A stretch of DNA of 64,000 bases from an uncultured Clostridia bacterium. GTDB taxonomy: Bacteria; Bacillota; Clostridia; Oscillospirales; Oscillospiraceae. The translations under genes were made by a program, and so were the position numbers. Location: contig CAMFAL010000004.1 of the NCBI GenBank assembly GCA_945948185.1, positions 1 to 64,000 of the forward strand, read 5' to 3'. The notes under the pieces were generated by a model. It ran no database searches. It was not told the DNA's origin and saw only the letters and a program-made list of their open reading frames with translations. Below, piece after piece: positions 8,472-17,156 of this stretch. The stretch's first letter is position 1, and each line of letters opens with the position of its first letter.

Positions 8472-10367
8472 ATGGTCAACGTCATTGTATTCGTACCGTC
8501 GCCCAGCCAACTGAACTATGTGGAAGGCCTGGTCCGGGACATGCAGACGGACGAGGTGCACATTGACGTGGTCCACCGCTTCGGCAGCCCGGAGGTCTTG
8601 GACCATCTGGACAGCTATGACGTAGTCCTGGCCCGAGGTATCACCTACCGCATGGTCTGTGCCCAATACCCCGGCAAGCACGTCACGCACCTGGCCTTCG
8701 ACGGCACCGATATTCTGGAGGCTCTGCTGCACTGCCGGGAGGACTTCCATCCAAAGAAGATTGGCCTCTGCCTGAAGCGGGATGAGCTGAAGCCCATCCT
8801 GCCAGGGCTGTGCGAGTTCACGCATGCGGATATCCGCCTTTACGAGGTGGTGGACGAGCAGAGCGCCTACGAGGCCGTGGATGCCTGTCAGCGGGACGGT
8901 GTGGACGCCGTGGTCAGCGGCGGCACCGTCAGTGATATCTGCCAGAAGCGGGGCATTCCCTGCACCTATATCAATATTCGCCCGGCCACCCTGGAACGGG
9001 CCATGCAGGAGGTCCTGAACGCCGCCCGCACCATCAACACCGAGCGCACCAAGACCAACATTATCCGCATGATCCTGGACAACAGTGACGACGCAGTGCT
9101 GGCCGTGGATGAGACCGGCTGCGTCCTGGAGGCCAACGGGCAGGCCTACCAGCTGTATCAGCTGGCCTTCCTCCACAACTGGCAAGGGCGTCCTGTCCGG
9201 GAGATCAACCCCCAGCTGACCTTCATCGGCAGCCGGGAGATTCCGTGCCGGGACGGTGAGGAGAGCATTATCAATCTGGGCACCCAGAAGTACTATGTCA
9301 AATACAAGCTGATCTCCGGCGAGGCCTCCGGCATCGGCACGCTGATTACCACCAGCTCCGCTACCAAGATCCTGCAGGAGGAGCGCCAGCTTCGAAAAAG
9401 CATGGTGAGAAAGAGTTCCGCCGCCAAGTACACCTTCCGGGACATCATCGCGGTGAATCCGGAGATGCAGAAAAAAGTGGAGATCGCCAAGAAATTCAGC
9501 CAGGCCCGTTCCAACGTGCTGATTACCGGCGAGACCGGCACCGGCAAGGAGCTGTTTGCCCACAGCATCCACGCCGCCAGCGGCCGCATGAGCCAGCCCT
9601 TTGTGGCTATCAACTGCGCGACCCTGCCGGAAACCCTGCTGGAGAGTGAGCTGTTCGGCTATGAGCCCGGCTCCTTCTCCGGCGCGTCCCGGGAGGGCAA
9701 GGCGGGCCTCTTTGAGCTGGCCCACCACGGCACCATCTTCCTGGACGAGATCGGCGAGATTCCCGTAGCCCTGCAGGCCAAGCTGCTGCGGGTCCTGCAG
9801 GAAAAGGAGATCCGCCGCATCGGCAGTGCCGCCGTGATCCCCATTGACGTGCGGGTCATTGCCGCCACCAACGTAAACATCCAGGAGCAAATTGCCCAGG
9901 GCCGCTTCCGCAGCGACCTTCTGTACCGCCTGAACGCCCTGGAGATCTACATTCCCCCTCTGCGGGAGCGTCCGGACGACGTGATCCCCCTGATGGAAGG
10001 GCAGCTGCGGATCATCGCCGCCGAGCTCGGCAAAAAGGTGCCGAAGCTGTCCGCCGAGGCCCAGGATATTCTGCGCCGCTACGCCTGGCCCGGCAACGTG
10101 CGGGAGCTGCGCAACATCTGCGAGCGGCTGGTGGTGCTGAACGACGCGGCAGACGTGGACGCGGAGACACTGAACGAGCTGCATGTGTTCTTCGGCAGCG
10201 CCCCGTCCTCGCCCGCATTCCCCGCACCCATGTCCCCGTTTACACCGCCGGTGCCCCCCGCAGCAAAAAAGAAGAAAGACCTAGCCCGTGAACTGGGCGT
10301 CAGCCGCACAACGCTGTGGCGGATGAGCAAGCGTCAGGAAGCCGCCGGCCAGAAAGGCCCGGATTGA
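8472..10367 (+). CDS. Sigma-54-dependent PrpR-type transcriptional regulator (PrpR_N, PAS-like, AAA+, Fis-type HTH)
   Basis: Walker A GETGTGKELFAHSIH, GSFSGA loop (GAFTGA equivalent), WPGNVRELRN, C-terminal HTH LARELGVSRTTLWRMSKR. Confidence 0.9.
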   Translation: MVNVIVFVPSPSQLNYVEGLVRDMQTDEVHIDVVHRFGSPEVLDHLDSYDVVLARGITYRMVCAQYPGKHVTHLAFDGTDILEALLHCREDFHPKKIGLCLKRDELKPILPGLCEFTHADIRLYEVVDEQSAYEAVDACQRDGVDAVVSGGTVSDICQKRGIPCTYINIRPATLERAMQEVLNAARTINTERTKTNIIRMILDNSDDAVLAVDETGCVLEANGQAYQLYQLAFLHNWQGRPVREINPQLTFIGSREIPCRDGEESIINLGTQKYYVKYKLISGEASGIGTLITTSSATKILQEERQLRKSMVRKSSAAKYTFRDIIAVNPEMQKKVEIAKKFSQARSNVLITGETGTGKELFAHSIHAASGRMSQPFVAINCATLPETLLESELFGYEPGSFSGASREGKAGLFELAHHGTIFLDEIGEIPVALQAKLLRVLQEKEIRRIGSAAVIPIDVRVIAATNVNIQEQIAQGRFRSDLLYRLNALEIYIPPLRERPDDVIPLMEGQLRIIAAELGKKVPKLSAEAQDILRRYAWPGNVRELRNICERLVVLNDAADVDAETLNELHVFFGSAPSSPAFPAPMSPFTPPVPPAAKKKKDLARELGVSRTTLWRMSKRQEAAGQKGPD

Positions 10368-10404
10368 TCCGCCACCCCCTGCCGGCCGTATTGGGAGGAA
10401 CTCG

Positions 10405-11448
10405 ATGATACAGACCACATTGACACTGGCCCTGAGTGCCGCTGTCGGATATCTCCTTTACCGCAAGCATGTCCCCGCCGGGATGCTGATTGGCGCGGTC
10501 ATCGCGTCGGCGGTGCTAACCGCCGCATTCCACGCGGGCCACATCCCGGACGCGGCCAAAAATATCGCCCAGGTGATCGCGGGCACCTTTATCGGCTGCT
10601 CCGCCAGGCGGGAGGACTTCCACCAGCTGCGGACCTTCTGGAAGCCGGTGCTGATGATTACCTTTTCCCTCCTGGTGGTGAATATGGCCATTGGCTTCCT
10701 GCTGTGCCTGACCGGATATTCCGACCTGCTGACCTGCCTGGTCTGCGCTATCCCCGGCGGTATTGCGGAGACCACGCTGATTGCCTCGGACTTCGGCGCT
10801 GACCCCTCAAAGGTCCTGCTGGTCCACTTCTGCCGCCTGATTGTAGGGCTGATGGTCTTTCCCCTGGTGGTGGAGCGCTTTACTCCCCCCATGCGGGAGA
10901 CGGCTTCGGACAAGCAGGACGGGTGCGGTGAGGTACCGGATCCCCGGCGCAATACTCTCCGTCTGCTGGCGGCCCTGGCTGTCGCCGCTCTGTGCGCCTG
11001 GGGCGGCAGTCTGCTGCATATCCCGGCGGCCCCCGTGCTCTGTTCTCTCCTGAGCACCTTCCTGCTGAACATCAGCGGCTTTCCCATCCGCTTCCCCCAG
11101 TGGCTGCGCCGGGTGGCCCAGATCCTCTCCGGCGCGTACATTGGCTGCCTGCTGGACCCCTCCCGTTTTGGATCTCCCGTCACCGTCCTGTGGGCCATCC
11201 TGATCACTACCGTCGTTCTGTTGGCCAACGCAGCCGTGTTTGGCAGGTGGATGGAAAAGCTGTTTGGCGTGCCCCTGCGGGAGGGTATGCTGATGCTGAC
11301 CCCCGCCGGCGCCTCGGACATGGCGCTGATCTCCGCCGACATCGGCGTCAGCAGTCCCCGACTGATCCTGGTGCAGATCTACCGGCTCATCATCGCCACG
11401 GCCATTTTCCCCCAGATCTGCCTGCTGATCAACGGCTTATTTTCGTAA
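10405..11448 (+). CDS. AbrB/AmoA-like membrane protein (PF05145-type)
   Basis: 347 aa, many TM helices, internally duplicated G-(T/A)-(F/Y)-IGC motifs and GAS-DMALIS segment. Confidence 0.75.
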   Translation: MIQTTLTLALSAAVGYLLYRKHVPAGMLIGAVIASAVLTAAFHAGHIPDAAKNIAQVIAGTFIGCSARREDFHQLRTFWKPVLMITFSLLVVNMAIGFLLCLTGYSDLLTCLVCAIPGGIAETTLIASDFGADPSKVLLVHFCRLIVGLMVFPLVVERFTPPMRETASDKQDGCGEVPDPRRNTLRLLAALAVAALCAWGGSLLHIPAAPVLCSLLSTFLLNISGFPIRFPQWLRRVAQILSGAYIGCLLDPSRFGSPVTVLWAILITTVVLLANAAVFGRWMEKLFGVPLREGMLMLTPAGASDMALISADIGVSSPRLILVQIYRLIIATAIFPQICLLINGLFS

Positions 11449-11453
11449 ATATA

Positions 11454-11488
11454 CAGCACGCTCCGAGCTTATTGCCCGGAGCGTGCTG
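11454..11488. terminator. Hairpin after the AbrB-like gene
   Basis: cagcacgctccg ... cggagcgtgctg 12-bp perfect stem; no strong T-run. Confidence 0.4.
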
Positions 11489-11725
11489 CCGTAAATGGGC
11501 AGACGTGCTCCGGAACTTGACACATCTTTAACAATAGCACAAAAAACCGCTCTTTTTTCGTCATATATGACAGTTGAAAACTGCTTTGGCAGAAATTATA
11601 CTGAATTTAGTAAGATATGCTTTGAGGCGAAAATGTTTCGCTTTTCTTTTTACATCAGTTGCGTGCACGTTCACGGTACCGTGCACATACCGATGCTATG
11701 TACGGGTTTGCAAAGGGGAGGAGCC

Positions 11726-12751
11726 ATGACGACTATCGAGACCATTGCCGAAAAGGCGGGCGTATCCCGGGGAACGGTGGACCGGGTCCTCCATAACCGT
11801 GGGCAGGTCAAACCGGAGACTGCCGAAAAGGTACGGGCTGTCATGGAAGAGATGGACTTCCAGCCTAACGCCCTGGGCAGAGCCTTCTATTTCGCCCGGA
11901 AAAAGAACAAGATCGGCGTTCTGGTCTCTTTCCGTGAGCCGGATTTTCAAGCACAGGTTATGCAGGGCATTAACAGCGGCATTGCCTATGCCAAGCAGCA
12001 CGGGCTGGAGACTGTGACGGAATTTGCTCCGCCGGGGGACCCAGATGCCTATCTGGCAGCCCTGGACCGGCTGCTGGACAGCGGTGTGCAGGGGCTGGCG
12101 CTGCGCGGCATTGTGTCAGATGCAGTCAACGCCCGCCTTCGGGAGCTCTCCAAGGATCAGCTTCCCATCATCACATATAACCAGGACATTGAAAGCGATT
12201 TGCGGAACTGCTTTGTAGGGCAGGATTCCTATAAGAGCGGTGCCTGTGCCGCGTTTTTGATGCAGCAGATCTCTCCGAAAAAGGGCTGCACCCTGATCGT
12301 CGGCGTAGACCGGCTCCACGCCTCCAGCGAGGAGAAGATACGGGGCTTTACCGATCATTTTCTGGCTTCTTCCAACGGAGAGATGGATGTAACCCACGTG
12401 ATCTACGGCGGAGGCGACCACGGCCTGGTCTACCGGCTGACCCGGGAGAAGCTGGCAGAGCTCCCGCAGCTGACGGGGATTTTCGTCAGCGGCGCGGGCT
12501 TAAGCGGCGCCGCCCATGCGGTGGATGACGCCGGGCTTTCCGGAACGGTCAAAATCGTCGGCTTTGACGTCACTGACTCCAACGTTGCCTTTATGAAAAA
12601 GGGCACCGTCCAGTTTCTCATCGACCAGGGCCCCTACCTGCAAGGCTATCAATCCATCCAGCTTCTGACAGATGCCATTTTTCAGGATCGGCCAGTGGAA
12701 ACCGCCTATTACGACACAGGTATCCAAATCAAAAATCTGTACAACTGCTGA
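11726..12751 (+). CDS. LacI-family transcriptional regulator
   Basis: MTTIETIAEKAGVSRGTVDRVLHNRGQVKPETAEKV HTH plus periplasmic-binding-like domain; start preceded by ggggagg. Confidence 0.88.
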   Translation: MTTIETIAEKAGVSRGTVDRVLHNRGQVKPETAEKVRAVMEEMDFQPNALGRAFYFARKKNKIGVLVSFREPDFQAQVMQGINSGIAYAKQHGLETVTEFAPPGDPDAYLAALDRLLDSGVQGLALRGIVSDAVNARLRELSKDQLPIITYNQDIESDLRNCFVGQDSYKSGACAAFLMQQISPKKGCTLIVGVDRLHASSEEKIRGFTDHFLASSNGEMDVTHVIYGGGDHGLVYRLTREKLAELPQLTGIFVSGAGLSGAAHAVDDAGLSGTVKIVGFDVTDSNVAFMKKGTVQFLIDQGPYLQGYQSIQLLTDAIFQDRPVETAYYDTGIQIKNLYNC

Positions 12752-12844
12752 CTCTTGACAATCAGAGATTCCCATACAGTTGATTGACGATTTTAATTTT
12801 GGCCGCTGCCCCCCCGGCGGAGGCCGTACAGGAGGAGAAGAGAT

Positions 12845-14128
12845 ATGGAAACCATCACCAACCTCATCAAAGACACCCCCATTCCCCGCATGGTCAAGGT
12901 CCGCCAGAACTTTGACAAGACCTGCATCCCCGAGAGCGACATCCCCGGCGTCATCATCCGGGAGCTGGACCGCCCCGAGATCGGCGGCAAGATCCAGCCC
13001 GGCCAGAAAATCGCCATCACCTGCGGCAGCCGCGGCATCAACCACAACGCCCTGATGGCCCGGACCATCGTGGACTTCGTCAAGTCTAAGGGTGCCGAGC
13101 CCTATATCGTGGCCGCCATGGGCAGCCACGGCGGCGCCACCGCCGAGGGCCAGACCCAGATCCTGAAGGACTACGGCATCACCGAGGAGGCCATGGGCTG
13201 CCCCGTCAAGAGTTCCATGGAGACAGTCCAGGTCGGCATCTCCGGTGTCCGCCATCAGCCGGTGTTCATCGACAAGAACGCCTCCGAGGCGGACGGCATT
13301 ATCCTCTTCAACCGCATCAAGCCCCACACCTCCTTCCGCGGCCCTTATGAAAGCGGCCTGATGAAGATGATGGCCATTGGCCTGGGCAAGCAGAAGGGCG
13401 CCGAGAGCATCCACCACCAGAGCCCCGCCATCATGCACGAGCTGGTGGAGGAGTACGGCCGGACCATCCTGGAGAACGCCCCCGTCCTGGGCGGCATCGC
13501 CATCATCGAGAACGCCTATGACGACACCTACCTCATCAAGGGTCTGAGCCCCGAGGAAATCATCACCGACGAGCCCAAGCTGAAGGAGATCTCCTACAAG
13601 ACCATCGCCCACCTGCTGTTCGACAAGTGCGACGTGCTGGTGGTGGACAAGATCGGCAAGAACATCTCCGGCGACGGTATGGACCCCAACGTGTCCGGCC
13701 GCTTCGTCCTGCCCCAGTACTGCACCGGCGGCATCCAGGCGGAAAAGTGCGTCGTCCTGGACATCACCGACGAGACTCACGGCAACGCCCAGGGCATCGG
13801 CCTGGCGGAGGTCACCACCCGCCGTCTGGTGAACCGCATGAAGCTGGAGATGACCTATCCCACCGGCGTCACCAACACCTTCCTGCACCTGATGAAGATC
13901 CCCATGATTATGGATAATGACCGGGAAGCCCTGCAGCTGGCCCTGATGTGCTGCCCCGAGGCTGAGGATCCCGACAATATGAAGATGATCCGCATCCCTA
14001 ACACTGCCCACATCGGCGTCATTGAGATTTCCGAGGGCATGCTGCCCCTGGTGAAGGACAACCCCAACTTCGAAATCCTCACCGAGCCCTACGACCTGCC
14101 TTTCGACGAGAACGGCAACCTGTTTTGA
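12845..14128 (+). CDS. LarA-like (DUF2088) lactate racemase-domain protein
   Basis: AAMGSHGGATAEGQ and RIKPHTSFRGPYESGLMKMMAIGLGK; superfamily assignment from motif memory. Confidence 0.72.
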   Translation: METITNLIKDTPIPRMVKVRQNFDKTCIPESDIPGVIIRELDRPEIGGKIQPGQKIAITCGSRGINHNALMARTIVDFVKSKGAEPYIVAAMGSHGGATAEGQTQILKDYGITEEAMGCPVKSSMETVQVGISGVRHQPVFIDKNASEADGIILFNRIKPHTSFRGPYESGLMKMMAIGLGKQKGAESIHHQSPAIMHELVEEYGRTILENAPVLGGIAIIENAYDDTYLIKGLSPEEIITDEPKLKEISYKTIAHLLFDKCDVLVVDKIGKNISGDGMDPNVSGRFVLPQYCTGGIQAEKCVVLDITDETHGNAQGIGLAEVTTRRLVNRMKLEMTYPTGVTNTFLHLMKIPMIMDNDREALQLALMCCPEAEDPDNMKMIRIPNTAHIGVIEISEGMLPLVKDNPNFEILTEPYDLPFDENGNLF

Positions 14129-14224
14129 GAACGTCCGGGACATGTTCCGGTGTTTAAAAAATAAGCCAACCAGAAATTTTCTGCAATTTCTGGCTCTGTG
14201 CGAAAGAGAAAGGAAAATAAAAAT

Positions 14225-15595
14225 ATGGTATCTCCCGCACTGCTGATTCTGCACCTGGTGATTGCGATCGCCATCATTCTGGTGTGCATCATCGTCCTGA
14301 AGCTCAACGCCTCCATCGGCATGGTCATCGCCTGCCTGTACATGGGCGTTATGGGCGGCCTGGGCGTGATGGACACCGTGTCCACCATCTCCTCCGGCTT
14401 CGGCAACATGATGACCGGCATCGGCCTTCCCATTGGCTTCGGCGTCATTCTGGGCCAGCTGCTCAATGACAGCGGCGCCGCCAGCGTCATCGCCGACAAG
14501 ATCGTCTCCGCCTTCCCCGAGAAGCGTGCCATGTGGGCCATCTCCCTGGCCGGCTTCGTGCTCTCCATCCCCGTGTTCTTTGACGTGACCTTCGTCATTC
14601 TGATCCCCATCGGCATTACCATCGCCGCCAAGATCAACAAGAAGATGTGCTACGTCACCGGCTGCCTGACCATCGGCGCCACCACGGCCCACTGCGTGGT
14701 ACCTCCCACTCCCAACCCCCTGGCCGCCGCCGACATCTTCGGCTTCGACCTGGGCATCATGATGGGCGTCGGCCTGGTGGTTGGCCTGATCACCGTGCTC
14801 ATCAGCGACTTCGTGTTTATCAAGATCCATGATAAGGGCATCTGGAACGAGGATAAGGACGTGAACCACAGCTCCAACGTGGTCACCGAGCTGCTGGAGT
14901 CCGCCAAGAAGGATGCCGCCTCCAACCGTCCCCGTCCCTCCCTGGCCATGAGCCTGCTGCCCATCATCATCCCCATCGTCTGCATCCTGGCCGGCACCGC
15001 TGGCAACGCCCTGTTCGACGAGTCCCCCGTGATCTGCAAGTTCCTGGGTGAAAAAGTGATTGCCATGCTGCTGGGCACCCTGGGCGCCTATCTGGTCAGC
15101 ATCAAGTACATTGGCCGTGAGAACTTTGAGAGGTCCGCCGGCGAAGCTCTGAAGAGCGCCGGCGTGGTGCTGCTGATCACCGGCGCGGGCGGCAGCTTCT
15201 CCTCCGTCATCGCCGCTACCGGCATTGGCAACTCCATCGTCTCCCTGCTGAGCACCGGCGCCAGCTCCGTGGTGCCCGCCATGTTCCTGTGCTACCTGAT
15301 CGGCATGATCTTCCGTGTGGCCCAGGGCTCCGGTACTGTGGCCGGCATGACCTCCATGACCATCATGGCCACCGTGGCTCCCGCCATCGGCTGCCATCCC
15401 GTGTGGCTGGCTCTGGCCTGCCTGTCCGGCGGCAACTCCATCGGCCACGTCAACGACTCCGGCTTCTGGGTGGCCACCAACATGTCCGGCCTGACCGTCA
15501 CCGGCGGTCTGAAGACCTATACCCTGGGCTCCTTCATCTCCTCCGTGTGCATCTTCGTTCTGGCCCTGATCGGTGCCCTGGTCATCCCCCTGTAA
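14225..15595 (+). CDS. GntP-family gluconate/hydroxy-acid permease
   Basis: DVTFVILIPI, GATTAHCVVPPTPNPLAAA, GGNSIGHVNDSGFWV, all GntP hallmarks; start after aaagga RBS. Confidence 0.88.
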   Translation: MVSPALLILHLVIAIAIILVCIIVLKLNASIGMVIACLYMGVMGGLGVMDTVSTISSGFGNMMTGIGLPIGFGVILGQLLNDSGAASVIADKIVSAFPEKRAMWAISLAGFVLSIPVFFDVTFVILIPIGITIAAKINKKMCYVTGCLTIGATTAHCVVPPTPNPLAAADIFGFDLGIMMGVGLVVGLITVLISDFVFIKIHDKGIWNEDKDVNHSSNVVTELLESAKKDAASNRPRPSLAMSLLPIIIPIVCILAGTAGNALFDESPVICKFLGEKVIAMLLGTLGAYLVSIKYIGRENFERSAGEALKSAGVVLLITGAGGSFSSVIAATGIGNSIVSLLSTGASSVVPAMFLCYLIGMIFRVAQGSGTVAGMTSMTIMATVAPAIGCHPVWLALACLSGGNSIGHVNDSGFWVATNMSGLTVTGGLKTYTLGSFISSVCIFVLALIGALVIPL

Positions 15596-15651
15596 GTAAG
15601 GCGTTTCTTTCATAACAAACGGTCTGCGGACCGGAAAAGGAGTAATCAGCC

Positions 15652-15942
15652 ATGCGCAATGCAATGATCATCGACGCGAAAGACAATGTGGCTGTCGCCA
15701 TCGAGCCCATCGCCAAGGGCGACGCCGCCGTCTATGTCTGCGAGGGTAAGGAAGTCAGCCTGCCTGCCCTGGAGGACATCACCATCTACCACAAGCTGGC
15801 CACCCGGGACATCGCCAAGGGCGAACCCGTGGTGAAGTACGGCGAGCATATCGGCGTCGCCTCCTGTGACATCAAGGCCGGTGAGCACGTCCACGTCCAC
15901 AACGTGGAGGGCCACCGGGAAGACCTGGAAGCGAAAGAGTAA
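15652..15942 (+). CDS. UxaA-family dehydratase small (SAF-domain) subunit
   Basis: HKLATRDIAKGEPVVKYGEHIGVASCDIKAGEHVHVHNVEG. Confidence 0.88.
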   Translation: MRNAMIIDAKDNVAVAIEPIAKGDAAVYVCEGKEVSLPALEDITIYHKLATRDIAKGEPVVKYGEHIGVASCDIKAGEHVHVHNVEGHREDLEAKE

Positions 15943-15956
15943 GGAGGAAACGAGCA

Positions 15957-17120
15957 ATGACTTTTTACGGTTATAAGCGTCCCGACGGCCGTGTGGGCGT
16001 CCGGAACTACGTGCTGATCCTGCCCGCCAGCGTCTGCGCCTCCGATACCACCCGCATCATCGCCCAGCAGGTGGTGGGCTCCGTCACCTTCAACAACCAA
16101 CAGGGCTGCTCTCAGGTGGCCTCTGACCAGCAGCTGACCATGGATGTCATGGCTGGCTACGCCGCCAACCCCAACGTCTATGGCACCGTGGTGGTGTCCC
16201 TGGGCTGCGAGAACTGCCAGATGGACCTGGTGGTGAAGGCCATCCAGGAGCGGACCAACAAGCCCCTGAAGCAGGTTATCATCCAGGAGGCCGGCGGCAC
16301 CCTGAAGGCCGTGGACATGGCCGTCCGCTACGCCAAGGAGATGGTGGCTGAGGCCTCCATGCTCCAGAAGGAGGAGTTCCCCATCTCCGAGCTCATCGTT
16401 GGCACCGAGTGCGGCGGCTCCGATCCCACCAGCGGTCTGGCCGCCAACCCCGTCATCGGCGAGATGAGCGACCGTATCGTGGCCGCCGGCGGCACCTCCA
16501 TTCTGTCCGAGACCACGGAGTTCATCGGCGCCGAGCACATTCTGGCCCGCCGCGCCGCTACCCCCGAGGTCCATGACCGCATCTTCGAGATCGTCCACCG
16601 CTATGAGGCCGCCCTGCGGCTGGTGGGCGAGGAGGTCCGGGAGGGCAACCCCTCTCCCGGCAATAAGGCCGGTGGCATCACCACCCTGGAGGAGAAGTCC
16701 CTGGGCTGCATCCACAAGGGCGGCCACAGCCCCGTCAACGCCGTGTATGACTATGCCAAGCAGGTGGAAGCCAAGCAGGGCCTGGTCATTATGGATACCC
16801 CGGGCAACGACCCCTCCTCCGTGGCGGCCATGGTGGCCGGCGGCGCGCAGGTGGTGGTCTTTTCCAGCGGCCGGGGCACCCCCACCGGCAATCCCATTGC
16901 CCCCGTCATCAAGATCACCGGCAACAAGCTGACCTTCGCCAAGATGGAGGACAACATCGACCTGGACGCCTCTCCCCTCATTTACGGCACCAAGACCCTG
17001 GAGGAGCTGGGCGGCGACCTGCTGAACATGGTGGTGGAGACCGCCTGCGGCAAGCAGACCAAGGCTGAATCCCTGGGCTTCACCGAAATGGCCATCGCCC
17101 GGGTGTGCAATTACGTCTAA
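15957..17120 (+). CDS. UxaA-family dehydratase large subunit
   Basis: GYKRPDGRVGVRNYVLILPASVCASDT, GCENCQMD, GTECGGSDPTSGLAANP, FSSGRGTPTGNPIAPVIKITGN. Confidence 0.92.
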   Translation: MTFYGYKRPDGRVGVRNYVLILPASVCASDTTRIIAQQVVGSVTFNNQQGCSQVASDQQLTMDVMAGYAANPNVYGTVVVSLGCENCQMDLVVKAIQERTNKPLKQVIIQEAGGTLKAVDMAVRYAKEMVAEASMLQKEEFPISELIVGTECGGSDPTSGLAANPVIGEMSDRIVAAGGTSILSETTEFIGAEHILARRAATPEVHDRIFEIVHRYEAALRLVGEEVREGNPSPGNKAGGITTLEEKSLGCIHKGGHSPVNAVYDYAKQVEAKQGLVIMDTPGNDPSSVAAMVAGGAQVVVFSSGRGTPTGNPIAPVIKITGNKLTFAKMEDNIDLDASPLIYGTKTLEELGGDLLNMVVETACGKQTKAESLGFTEMAIARVCNYV

Positions 17121-17156
17121 TAACGGGTACGAATCTATAAAAGAGGTGCTCTACAC

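Noticed and set aside
10405-11448. Annotation as an AbrB transcriptional regulator
   Set aside because: The protein is a polytopic membrane protein with no DNA-binding motif; the AbrB name in this family is a legacy label.
12500-15664. 1054-aa minus-strand ORF antisense to the lacI/larA/gntP region
   Set aside because: Spans three well-supported genes and is low complexity; artefact.
15652-17120. SuyAB-type (2R)-sulfolactate sulfo-lyase assignment for the UxaA pair
   Set aside because: Same superfamily and attractive next to nifJ, but the small subunit carries the classical UxaA KYGEHIGVASCDIKAGEHVHVHNV segment and no sulfite-handling or sulfolactate genes are nearby; kept only as a substrate to test.
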